From Candidatus Cloacimonadota bacterium (GTDB lineage: Bacteria > Cloacimonadota > Cloacimonadia > JGIOTU-2), in the NCBI GenBank assembly GCA_030613025.1, contig JAUWMT010000029.1, positions 1 through 37,804 on the forward strand: a stretch of DNA of 37,804 bases, in the 5' to 3' direction. The notes beneath the pieces were generated by a model. It did no database searches, was not told where the DNA came from, and saw only the letters and a program-made list of their open reading frames with translations. The position numbers and the translations under genes were made by a program. Below are positions 24,008 through 32,529 of this stretch, piece by piece (position 1 is the first letter of the stretch; each line of letters opens with the position of its first letter).

Positions 24008-24661
24008 TCATGATCTGTTCTTAAATCGAAATCGGATAAATTTATGAATTATGGGAATAAACAGATATGGGATTGAGGAATAAGCAGGGATGATAAAAGC
24101 CATACCCATGCAAAAGATTGCAACTATAGGTGTCACCCATGCTTTGAGAGTTGTATATCTCACTAAACTTTCTGACACGTCATCCTTTAGGAGACGCCGC
24201 TCTTTTGATGTATACAGCCAACTCATAAGGAAGGTGATACTGATAAGGAACATATTGATGTGAAAGGGAATTTGGCTAAGCCAATAAATCGGTAGTTCTC
24301 CAGCTAGATCTGATGTAAAAGGAAGCAGTGCAGTAAACATCAAAAATAAAATATTTAACCACAGATGTGTCGGATTTGTAGCTTTTAAATGAGAGAATTG
24401 TGAATGGTGAGCTGTCCAGAATTTAGCTAGGATCAGGAAGCTTAACATATATATGAAGAGCACATGCCACTGGGAGTTAAGAAACTCTCTTATATCTGCA
24501 TGGTTCATTAACTCGACCTTTTCCGGCAGGTCGAGGGTTAGCACCAAAAGAGTCATAACGATGGCAAAGATGCCATCCGTCAGCGCAGCAATTCGGTTGA
24601 GCGTCAACCAGCGATGATGTTTTTCAACCTGATTCACATCAGAATTTTTCTCTGTGGGCAT
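24008..24661 (-). CDS. TMEM175-like (DUF1211) cation channel protein
   Basis: A 217-residue protein with six hydrophobic segments. The family signature RxxxFSDGVFAIxxTLL appears as R23-IAALTDGIFAIVMTLLVLTLDLP (first membrane helix), with F replaced by L and S by T. Bacterial members have one six-helix repeat and form tetrameric potassium-permeable channels. It ends 27 bases before the EamA gene start and starts 18 bases after the lipoprotein gene, so the three may form one transcript. Confidence 0.85.
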   Translation of the reverse strand: MPTEKNSDVNQVEKHHRWLTLNRIAALTDGIFAIVMTLLVLTLDLPEKVELMNHADIREFLNSQWHVLFIYMLSFLILAKFWTAHHSQFSHLKATNPTHLWLNILFLMFTALLPFTSDLAGELPIYWLSQIPFHINMFLISITFLMSWLYTSKERRLLKDDVSESLVRYTTLKAWVTPIVAIFCMGMAFIIPAYSSIPYLFIPIIHKFIRFRFKNRS

Positions 24662-24678
24662 ATTTTTTTAATCCGGAT

Positions 24679-25317
24679 TTAATCAGTTAATGTAAAATGA
24701 AATTCCTGACTATAATTACTATAAAAACTCCAAAAATTTTGGGCTCTTACCTTCCATGTAAATTCACCTGTCAGTGTGGGAAAATCTTTTGTGATAGTTG
24801 TATCAGTAGGTGTATGCAGAAATGTCAGAGTGTCCTTTTTTATGATAACTTCATATAGAATTGCTTCCGGCAAACTCCTCCATTTAAATAGTATAGGATT
24901 TGTTACATTAGCGCTGTCTGCCGGCTCTAAAAGGGTTGGATTAGATGAAGCATCTTCAGAGACCTTAACGCTTATACTGTCCGAACCTGGAACTCCTTCA
25001 CTATTGTATGCTGTCACTTTTATTTCATGCAATTGATCATCAGCCCAATAAAAATTGTTCCATTCATACTCATAGGGGCTCGTACTATCTGCATTCACGA
25101 CCTCATTATCAACAATAAACTGCACATATAATATAGTTTCTTTAGCTGTTACCTCTGCTTGAATAAGCGTAGTTGGATTAGAGATCGTTTGCCCATTATT
25201 TGGGGATGAAATCGTAACATGAGGAGGGTTTGAACTATGCTCAGTACTGCTCGAGCAAAAAGAAAAAGCCAGAGCGATAAGTACGATCACTATCACTATT
25301 GCGAATTTTTTTTTCAT
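24679..25317 (-). CDS. Exported protein with Ig-like and fibronectin-like domains
   Basis: A 212-residue protein from the ATG at 25317 (GGGAG five bases upstream). The signal region ends AFSFCSSST; C21 may be lipidated although F before the Cys is unusual. Residues 32-120 look like a bacterial Ig domain (VTISSPNNGQTISNPTTLIQAEV...VKVSEDA), residues 122-212 like a fibronectin III-type strand set (PTLLEPADSANVTNPILFKW...FTWKVRAQN). No enzyme motif. Probably a surface-exposed structural or binding protein. Confidence 0.7.
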   Translation of the reverse strand: MKKKFAIVIVIVLIALAFSFCSSSTEHSSNPPHVTISSPNNGQTISNPTTLIQAEVTAKETILYVQFIVDNEVVNADSTSPYEYEWNNFYWADDQLHEIKVTAYNSEGVPGSDSISVKVSEDASSNPTLLEPADSANVTNPILFKWRSLPEAILYEVIIKKDTLTFLHTPTDTTITKDFPTLTGEFTWKVRAQNFWSFYSNYSQEFHFTLTD

Positions 25318-25538
25318 TGTTTCTCCCATAATTTTATTAGGAATAAATTCCTGTATATTCTTTATTTAGTTTTATTGAAAAATCAACTTAATTTCTGTCA
25401 ACATCTTTGAATAATTCCCGAATTTCTTCATAGTGCATGCCGTGAGATTTTTATTCGGTTCGCGAATGTATATCTTTCCTTCCAGTTTTAAAATTCGTGA
25501 AATCTGCCCTGTCAATACTACTCATAATACACTTTTTT

Positions 25539-26660
25539 TCAGGAACCTGTGACTTCCCGAATATAATGCAAGGTTTTTTCTACATCTTCTTCATTATTGT
25601 AGAGATGGAATGAAAATCGGATATTTCCTTCACGCAGAGAGCATAACACTTTTTGCTCCAGTAATGTTTCAAACACTTTTTCGCTGTTATGAAAATGTAC
25701 GGAAACAATTGCCGACCTCCTCTTTCCGCCTGAACTTACAACTTCATATCCCAAACTTTTACATTCATCAGCAAAATAGTTTGCCAGTTTCAATGCATGT
25801 TTTTCAATATTTTGAATACCCAGATCATTAATAAGTTCCAGTGATTTGTTCATAGCAAAGAGCGCTTGAAAAGTCAAGCTGCCGATCTCGAAGCGAGTTG
25901 CATTATCCGGTTCGGGAATATCATATCTTCGAACATTTGAGAAGTCCTTCGTTTCCATGAATCTCTGCAACCATCCCTGAAATAGAGATCGGATCGGAGC
26001 ATCCTTTCTGACGTAAAGAGCACCTGTTCCATAGGGTGAAAGCAACCATTTCTGTCCACTGGCAGAAAATGTATCTACCCCCGATTTTTCAAGCTCAGGA
26101 TAGAGAACACCTGCTCCCTGAATGCCGTCAACGCAGAGAAGAGCATTATTCTTTTGTGCAATTTCTGCACAGTGCTTGAGATCAAACCGAAAACCGTCAT
26201 AAAACCGTACCCATGACGGAGCGATAACCTTTGCACCGACTTGATCAAAATATACTTCATCTGATGTGTCATTTATAATAATTTCTGCTCCACGGGATTC
26301 ATGGATTTTCCACGGATAAAAATTTGCAGGGAACTCATTTGATGGGATCAGTATTTTATCGCCCTTTGGGAAATCGATACCCCAGGCAACCATGTTAATA
26401 CCATAAGAAGTATTATTGATAAGAGCAATATCCTCAGCAGGTGCCCCCAAAATTATGCTCAATTTTTCTCTGATCTGCTCGATCACCTCAAATGTTTCCG
26501 GCTGGGATTGTATGGTTTCTCCACGATAGAAATTCATGAATCGATTCTGCTCCGCAATAGCAGTTTCGGGCACGACCCCTGTGGAGGCAGTATTTAAATA
26601 AGTACAAGTTTTGAAGATCGGAAAAAGTTCGTTGCGTTCTTTATTGGTCAGTAAATCCAT
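25539..26660 (-). CDS. Class V PLP aminotransferase / cysteine desulfurase-like enzyme
   Basis: A 373-residue protein. PLP-binding residues are D178 and Q181 (CVDGIQGAG) and K204 (SGQKWLLSPYGTGALYV), with YLNTASTGVVP (21-31) at the substrate entrance. The pattern resembles isopenicillin-N-epimerase-like class V enzymes more than IscS/NifS, because no conserved active-site Cys loop is visible. No isc/suf partners lie nearby. The reaction is undefined (aminotransfer, desulfuration or epimerisation). Confidence 0.85.
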   Translation of the reverse strand: MDLLTNKERNELFPIFKTCTYLNTASTGVVPETAIAEQNRFMNFYRGETIQSQPETFEVIEQIREKLSIILGAPAEDIALINNTSYGINMVAWGIDFPKGDKILIPSNEFPANFYPWKIHESRGAEIIINDTSDEVYFDQVGAKVIAPSWVRFYDGFRFDLKHCAEIAQKNNALLCVDGIQGAGVLYPELEKSGVDTFSASGQKWLLSPYGTGALYVRKDAPIRSLFQGWLQRFMETKDFSNVRRYDIPEPDNATRFEIGSLTFQALFAMNKSLELINDLGIQNIEKHALKLANYFADECKSLGYEVVSSGGKRRSAIVSVHFHNSEKVFETLLEQKVLCSLREGNIRFSFHLYNNEEDVEKTLHYIREVTGS

Positions 26661-26691
26661 TTTTGCCTAAATGTTCTTGAGATATTACTCC

Positions 26692-26795
26692 CAAGAATTC
26701 TGAATCCGTTTTCAATATTCTTTAACATTGCTCTCTGAATAATTTAAGTTTTTCCGTTAAATTATTTTTCGCACCTTTCGTGTTTTTCGTGGTTC
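26692..26795 (-). pseudogene. Second decayed GxxExxY remnant
   Basis: Minus-strand DNA reads CCACGAAAAACACGAAAGG (the HEKHE start of such genes) and then a stretch that aligns base by base with the remnant at 23367-23453, for example TTCAGAGAGCAATGTT against TTCAGGGAGCAATTTT and CGGATTCAGAATTCTT against GGGTTCAGACTTTT. A stop and frame changes interrupt it. It lies just upstream of the aminotransferase gene. Confidence 0.6.
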
Positions 26796-26852
26796 CAATT
26801 TGTTCATCAATTGTAGATGGATGTTTTTTTTCATATTTGTTTCTTATAGCGT

Positions 26853-27734
26853 TTATTTTGGCAGATTATCTTCAATGAGTTTTTGGAAATCGGGAACGAA
26901 TTCTTCAGAGAAACCCACCTCTTTCTTTAACAGTTTTCCTTCAGGAGATATAAAAAAAGTGGTTGGAATGCTTTTGATCCCGAACATTGTTGAAACTTCT
27001 CTATCACTATCCACAAGGATGAGATAAGTGATATTTGTTCCCCCGGCTGCAAGATCTTCTTTAAAACCAATTTGAGTTTCAGCGTCTTCTGAACTCACTC
27101 CAATAACTGTGAGTCCTCTGTTTTTATAATTGTCATAGAATTCTACAAGATATGGGATCTCAGCTTTACAGGGAGGACACCAGGTAGCCCAGAAATCCAG
27201 GATGATCAGTCCGTCCACTTCACTTAAAGTAACATCGTTGCCATCGATATCTTTCAGTGTAAAATCAAAGGCATCCATGAAGGAGACCCTTCCTGCTTCC
27301 ACATCTTCCCAGATATGCAGGTTGGCTTTGACTTTGTTTATTTTTTCAACAATTGTCTCTTTGCTCTCTGCTCCCATGAAATAATCCTGAACATCACCGT
27401 TACTGAACATTACGACGGTTGGCACTCCGTCTTTCACACGAAATCTTATTTCATTTAAAAATTGTTCATTCTTTTTAACATCCATTTTCGCCACTATGAT
27501 ATCCTGCATTTCATCCTGAATTCCCTCGAGAGCGGTGAGCACTTCATCACAGCTATCGCAATCTGCAGGAATAAATACTACGACAAGGAGTTCGTTCTTG
27601 ATCAGTTCCTCAAAATTCTCACCGGTCATTTCTATTATTGAACTAGTTTGGGCTGAGCAACCGAATGCCACGAGCAATCCAGCGATAAAAATAGCAAGTC
27701 CAAATTTTTGCATGATCGTTTTCGTACTTTTCAT
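26853..27734 (-). CDS. Lipoprotein with two thioredoxin-fold domains (TlpA/ResA-like)
   Basis: A 293-residue protein from the ATG at 27734 with AGGAG upstream. Lipoprotein-type signal to C26. The first thioredoxin domain (about 35-140) has C59-D-S-C62 and a cis-proline region GVPTVVMF. The second (about 155-293) has WATWC186-PPC189 and SIPTTFFI, the usual TlpA/ResA arrangement. It would handle thiol-disulfide exchange on the outside of the cell membrane. It begins 43 bases after the FAD-subunit gene with no terminator between, so it may be the last gene of the molybdenum-hydroxylase operon. Two redox-active domains in one lipoprotein is uncommon. Confidence 0.85.
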   Translation of the reverse strand: MKSTKTIMQKFGLAIFIAGLLVAFGCSAQTSSIIEMTGENFEELIKNELLVVVFIPADCDSCDEVLTALEGIQDEMQDIIVAKMDVKKNEQFLNEIRFRVKDGVPTVVMFSNGDVQDYFMGAESKETIVEKINKVKANLHIWEDVEAGRVSFMDAFDFTLKDIDGNDVTLSEVDGLIILDFWATWCPPCKAEIPYLVEFYDNYKNRGLTVIGVSSEDAETQIGFKEDLAAGGTNITYLILVDSDREVSTMFGIKSIPTTFFISPEGKLLKKEVGFSEEFVPDFQKLIEDNLPK

Positions 27735-27777
27735 CAATTCTCCTGATTATTTAATTATTTACAATAAAATTTACTTA

Positions 27778-28638
27778 TTAAGTCAAATCCATTAAGCTTG
27801 TGTAGAAAAGCTGCTGCAGAGCGGGGATTTTGTAGAAAGTGGACCAGCGGACTCCGGTTTCATCAAGGATTTTTTGGGCGACCTTTCTGCTCACTTCTTT
27901 CCATAGATCCGCAGATATTGATTGCTGCTTTAGTTCCTTCTCAATATCTTTTAATCTTTGGGGAACTGAGAATAATGCTCCAAAGGCAAAACGGATATCC
28001 TCGATCTTATCTTTGTTTGTTTTAAGAAGGATAGCATAACTCAATCTGCTTATTGAAACTCCGGATCTTCGACCTAGTTTGTAAAAGCAATATTTCCAGT
28101 CTTTAACGGGTAGCGGAAGATGAATTTCAGCCAAAATTTCATCGGGATGAATGTCCGTTTTGTATGGTTTTATAAGAATATTTTCCAAAGGTACAATTCT
28201 TTCATCTCCAACTGAGCAAAGTCTGACCTGTACATCATACACAAGAAGAGGTGCGATGCTGTCTGCGCAGGCAGCAAGATTACAAATGTTCCCACCGATC
28301 GTGGCTACATTTCTTATCTGTGGAGATCCGATCCGGTCAACTGCCATTTTCAAAACTGGAAAATATGATCTTACATCCTCACTAATACCGATCTCTTTGA
28401 AAGTGCAGCATGCTCCGATCCTGCAAACATTACCTTTGATCTCGATATTTCTGAATTCCTGAATGTCATGAATATCGACAATATGCTTCACTGGATCGAG
28501 TTTGCTGGCTCCTTTACGTATATCTACAAGCATATCAGTACCGCCGGCAATAATCTTACTCTGCGCACCATTTTTGTTCATAAATTCAAGAGCTGGTCTT
28601 AATTTGGTAAATTTATGAAAAGAATATTGTTTTTTCAT
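27778..28638 (-). CDS. FAD-binding subunit of a xanthine-dehydrogenase-family molybdenum hydroxylase
   Basis: A 286-residue protein of normal medium-subunit length. FAD contacts are IIAGGTDMLVDIRKG (29-43) and TIGGNICNLAACADS (113-127). It passes electrons from the Mo/Fe-S subunits to an acceptor. Its start overlaps the large-subunit stop by four bases (ATGA), a sign of coupled translation. No [2Fe-2S] subunit gene follows; the next gene is a thioredoxin-like lipoprotein. Substrate identity cannot be read from this subunit. Confidence 0.92.
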   Translation of the reverse strand: MKKQYSFHKFTKLRPALEFMNKNGAQSKIIAGGTDMLVDIRKGASKLDPVKHIVDIHDIQEFRNIEIKGNVCRIGACCTFKEIGISEDVRSYFPVLKMAVDRIGSPQIRNVATIGGNICNLAACADSIAPLLVYDVQVRLCSVGDERIVPLENILIKPYKTDIHPDEILAEIHLPLPVKDWKYCFYKLGRRSGVSISRLSYAILLKTNKDKIEDIRFAFGALFSVPQRLKDIEKELKQQSISADLWKEVSRKVAQKILDETGVRWSTFYKIPALQQLFYTSLMDLT

Positions 28639-31001
28639 TTTTTTATTTGGTATAATGTTTTCCCTGTCTTAATCTGCTCAAGATCGAGGGGAAGATGGTA
28701 GAATCTTTTGCCAAGCGCATTAGCGACAGCATTATTGATCGCTGCAGCAGTAATTTCAAGTGTGGGCTCACCAAGACTTTTTGCTCCGAAGGGTCCAAAT
28801 CTGTCGGGATTTTCTACAAAGAATGCCCTTATTTCTCCAACATCAACGCTGGTCGGGATAAGATATTCATCGAAATTAATATTCTGTATTTCTGCATTTT
28901 TAACGATCACTTCTTCCATGATTCCGTATCCTGCGCCCATGGAAACTCCTCCATATATCTGCCCAAGAGCGCCCAGTCTGTTGATTATTTGTCCTGCATC
29001 ATGAACTGCCGTAACTCTTTTTACCAATATTTTACCGGATGCGGCGTTCACCTCCACTTCTGCGATCTGGCAGCCATACACATAAGTGAAATAGGCAGGA
29101 CCTTGACCGATCTCTTCATCCCAGTCAACTTCAGGTGCTTTGAACCATCCATAGGCGCTGAGATTCACGCCATTTAGATATGCTTTATCGCATGCTTCAG
29201 AAACAGCAATTTTCTTTCCCGATCCTTCATGTACAATATAATGATCAGCAAACTTGAACGTCGCCCTTTCACTAAGCTCCCATTCATCTATCAGCATTTT
29301 TTCAATTCTTTTTTTAACAATTTCAGCCGCATTTTTTACTGCTTCTCCACCCACTAAGGTTGATCGTGAGGCGACAGTTGGACCACCATCAGCCACCCTG
29401 CTCGTATCCTGTTCAAGATAGTAGATATCATCAGGAGAAATGCCGAGAGTTTCTGCAGCGATCATGGAAAAGGTCATGCGTAAGCCCTGACCATTCTCAG
29501 CTAATCCTGATATGAGATATACACTTCCATCTTTCTGAATACTAATAAGAGATCCAGTGGCATCAACACCTTCCGCACCAAGTGAACACCCACGGAAACT
29601 ACACGCAAGCCCGATTCCCTCTTTAATATTTGATCCCGCTGAAAACTGATTGTCATTCAATATGAGATTTATAGAATGGGAATTCCCCTCAACTGAATAT
29701 TTGGCTTTGTATGTCTCATACTTTTTCTCAAAATCCGATTCTTTCGTTGCCTTATCAATAACTTGATTCAAGCTCACAACGTGATTTGACAAAATTTGTC
29801 CGCTGGCAGTTTCCGAATCCTGCTTATAGCCGTTTATCCTTCGGATTTCAATCGGCGACATATGTAACTCATCCGCCAACTCATCCATCAGAGATTCCTG
29901 GGCAAAAATGATCTGCGGAGAACCAAAACCTCTCATTGCGCCTGTGTATGGATTGTTTGTATAAACAGCCCGGACATCGGTATGGACATTCTTCACCTCG
30001 TAAGGACCTGTTGCCTGTACAACCGAACGCCATGTTACAAATGGACTCATCGAGGCATAGGCACCACCGTCAGCGAGTATATCTATCTTCATTGCTTTCA
30101 GGATGCCTTTATTTGAAACGCCAACTTTATAATTCATAGTGTAAGGATGACGTTTATAACTTTCAATTATGGATTCTTCACGCGAAAGATGTATCCGAAC
30201 AGGTTTGCCAACTTTTTTACAGGCAACGCAAGCTCGGGCAGCTAGCATGTCCATAGTGTCGTCTTTGCCGCCGAAAGAGCCACCCAGTTCATTTTGTATA
30301 ATATGAATATTCGCAAGAGGCACCTTCATTACTTGGGCGACAATTCTCCTGCAGGTAAATGGATTTTGTACCGAACCATAAATTTTATAAACATCTTTCC
30401 TGAAATCAGGCACCGCAGTAATGCATTCCGGCTCTATGTAAGCATGCTCGATAGCAGGTGTGGTGTATGTTCTCTCGATGATGACATCGGATTCCTGAAA
30501 ACCCTTCTCAATATTGCCCTTTCTTAAGGGATAATGATTGATGAGATTCGATTTATTTTCAGGATGAATAAGCAGCGCATCCTTATCCAAAGCATGTGTA
30601 TAATCTGATAAAACAGGAAGCTCCTCAACCTCGATCTTAATTAGTGTGAGCGCTTTCTGAACGGCTTCCTTATCTTCTCCCACCACCAGCGATACTACAT
30701 CCGCAGGGCAATAGATCTTATCGAAGGAAAACACCGGCTGGTCATACTTTATCACACCTGAGATATTGTTTCCGGGTACATCCTTGTGAGTAATGATTAC
30801 CTCAACTCCCGTAACTCTCTCTGCCTGAGAAATGTCGATATTCTTGATTATGCCGTGGGGAACTGTAGTCTTTTTTTGTGCAGCAAAACACATACCCGGG
30901 AAGGAGATATCGGCAGCGTATTGTGCTCTGCCGGTAACTTTTTCATAGGCATCAGTTCTCGGCAAATTCTTCCCTACTACACTAAATATATTATTTTTCA
31001 T
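28635..31001 (-). CDS. Molybdenum-binding large subunit of a xanthine-dehydrogenase-family hydroxylase
   Basis: A 788-residue protein. It starts directly with the aldehyde oxidase/xanthine dehydrogenase hammerhead domain (VTGRAQYAADI), so no Fe-S domain is fused at its N-terminus. Molybdopterin-site landmarks are GGSFGGKDD (about 240-248), AMRGFGSPQ (about 355), GQGLR and the catalytic E745 in SLGEPTLEITAAA. The enzyme would hydroxylate a purine or other N-heterocycle. It overlaps both neighbours by four bases (ATGA). Linkage to ssnA is characteristic of the selenium-dependent molybdenum-hydroxylase clusters of anaerobes, but selenium maturation genes (selD, yqeB, yqeC) are not in the window. 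Confidence 0.93.
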   Translation of the reverse strand: MKNNIFSVVGKNLPRTDAYEKVTGRAQYAADISFPGMCFAAQKKTTVPHGIIKNIDISQAERVTGVEVIITHKDVPGNNISGVIKYDQPVFSFDKIYCPADVVSLVVGEDKEAVQKALTLIKIEVEELPVLSDYTHALDKDALLIHPENKSNLINHYPLRKGNIEKGFQESDVIIERTYTTPAIEHAYIEPECITAVPDFRKDVYKIYGSVQNPFTCRRIVAQVMKVPLANIHIIQNELGGSFGGKDDTMDMLAARACVACKKVGKPVRIHLSREESIIESYKRHPYTMNYKVGVSNKGILKAMKIDILADGGAYASMSPFVTWRSVVQATGPYEVKNVHTDVRAVYTNNPYTGAMRGFGSPQIIFAQESLMDELADELHMSPIEIRRINGYKQDSETASGQILSNHVVSLNQVIDKATKESDFEKKYETYKAKYSVEGNSHSINLILNDNQFSAGSNIKEGIGLACSFRGCSLGAEGVDATGSLISIQKDGSVYLISGLAENGQGLRMTFSMIAAETLGISPDDIYYLEQDTSRVADGGPTVASRSTLVGGEAVKNAAEIVKKRIEKMLIDEWELSERATFKFADHYIVHEGSGKKIAVSEACDKAYLNGVNLSAYGWFKAPEVDWDEEIGQGPAYFTYVYGCQIAEVEVNAASGKILVKRVTAVHDAGQIINRLGALGQIYGGVSMGAGYGIMEEVIVKNAEIQNINFDEYLIPTSVDVGEIRAFFVENPDRFGPFGAKSLGEPTLEITAAAINNAVANALGKRFYHLPLDLEQIKTGKTLYQIKK

Positions 31002-32359
31002 TTTTGCAGGAATTCAAATTTCTCACGAACTATTTCGGCGACTTCATAAGCTTTTTTATAAACTTCTTCTTCAGGATCAATGATAAAATCTTTCATCAGA
31101 TAATGTCCTTTTTTACAGACTGTTCGAACAGCCGTTTCACACGCTCCATAGATAAAATGACCAAGGAAATTATCCACATCCATTGGTGTGTACGGACAAT
31201 AATCAAGCACAATGAGATCAGCAGAATCACCCTTTTGAAGCATCGGGGTATTTCCAAAAAATCGGTCATGGATATCAAAGCTGTTCTTCAAAATACGCGC
31301 CACAATATCAAATCCGATCTCTGAACTCTGATTAAGATGGCGACAAGTGAGAAATGCCATTTTGATCGTTTTGAGCATATTACAATGCATGCCATCTGTG
31401 CCAAGTAATAAAGGAATTTCTTCGGGTACTTTTGCGAGATTAAGCGTACCAACTGCATTATTGAAGTTTGAATCTGGATTATGAATAAGCGATGCATTGT
31501 GCTTTGAAATAATCTCGAAATCCTTGTCCACCAGGTGATTCCCATGAGCAAGAAAAGTGAGATCGTTCAACAAATTGAATTTCTCCAATCTTTCGCAAAT
31601 CGACAATCCGTATTTTTCTTCAGAATAGCGGACATCAAAGGCATCTTCGGCTGCATGGATATGATATCCACACCCCAGATCCTTTGTCTTCTCTCGTATA
31701 AAGTCCAGCGTTTCATCCGATAAGGTAAAAAGTGCGTGCAGACCAAACTGTCCCTTGAAATCTGCGGTGGTACGATATTTAATGAAAGTCAGATTTTCCC
31801 TAACTGCACTCTTCGTGTTTTCTTTGCCATTCCGATCTGACACTTCGTAGGAAAGAACAGCATTTATCTCTCGAGCTTTTAACACTTTCTTAATAATGTT
31901 TTCACTATCTTCAGGGAAATCCGGAGATGAGTGATGGTCGAACAGGGTGAGCACACCGTTTTTTATTGCCTCGATCGCTGCGAGTTCAGCGCTTACTTCA
32001 ATTGCCTTTTCATTCAGAGCTATATCAAACTTCCACCAGAGATTCTCAAGAATTTCAACGAAATTACTCATCTTTCCCGTTACGGGCAATCCCTTGCTCA
32101 ATCGGGAATAGATATGTTCGTGAAAATTGGTTAAAGGGGGCAAAACCATACGTCCCTGAGCGTCGTACTCTCCCAAATCCTTGTCGTCGGTTATAGAATC
32201 TTTTCGTTTAACCGGACCCTTTAAAAAATTAGCGTAAGATGTTTCTTTGATCTCATGAATGAGTTCATCCTCAATAATAATATCGCCAAATAACGGAACA
32301 AATGCCCCATTTTTAAATTGGCAGATAAAGGCATTTTTTATGTACAAGTTATTATTCAT
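30998..32359 (-). CDS. ssnA: SsnA-type amidohydrolase
   Basis: A 453-residue metal-dependent hydrolase. Ligand motifs are H80-E-H82 (NFHEHIYSRLSKG), HIHAAED, AHGNHL and LGTDGMHCNM, in the order of the cytosine/guanine-deaminase-like group and matching SsnA. SsnA proteins accompany selenium-dependent molybdenum hydroxylases and are thought to deaminate or open an aromatic N-heterocycle. The stop overlaps the start of the large-subunit gene (ATGA). The ribosome site is weak, which fits a start driven by the promoter region in the 170-base gap upstream. Confidence 0.87.
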   Translation of the reverse strand: MNNNLYIKNAFICQFKNGAFVPLFGDIIIEDELIHEIKETSYANFLKGPVKRKDSITDDKDLGEYDAQGRMVLPPLTNFHEHIYSRLSKGLPVTGKMSNFVEILENLWWKFDIALNEKAIEVSAELAAIEAIKNGVLTLFDHHSSPDFPEDSENIIKKVLKAREINAVLSYEVSDRNGKENTKSAVRENLTFIKYRTTADFKGQFGLHALFTLSDETLDFIREKTKDLGCGYHIHAAEDAFDVRYSEEKYGLSICERLEKFNLLNDLTFLAHGNHLVDKDFEIISKHNASLIHNPDSNFNNAVGTLNLAKVPEEIPLLLGTDGMHCNMLKTIKMAFLTCRHLNQSSEIGFDIVARILKNSFDIHDRFFGNTPMLQKGDSADLIVLDYCPYTPMDVDNFLGHFIYGACETAVRTVCKKGHYLMKDFIIDPEEEVYKKAYEVAEIVREKFEFLQK

Positions 32360-32399
32360 AATATTTTCTCAACAATCGTTTTGAATTAGATTCCCATCC

Positions 32400-32416
32400 A
32401 AATTTGTGTCAAATTT
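32400..32416. promoter_or_regulatory. Operator-like inverted repeat upstream of ssnA
   Basis: AAATTTG-TGT-CAAATTT is a perfect 7-3-7 inverted repeat 41 bases ahead of the ssnA start, in the only sizeable gap (32360-32529) of the catabolic gene set. On the minus strand it includes a TTGACA, but no convincing -10 follows. It may be a regulator site. Confidence 0.35.
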
Positions 32417-32529
32417 ATTGAATGGGTACGGGAAAAATAATTACTCTGCTTTCTTTGTTGAAGCAATGATATTTTTTTTAATTCTCTATAACTAAGCAAT
32501 GTCTATAACCCCCTTGACTGTTCTTATCA

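Noticed and set aside
28695-29177. 160-codon + strand open frame
   Set aside because: It is antisense to the conserved molybdenum subunit gene and reads as a shadow.
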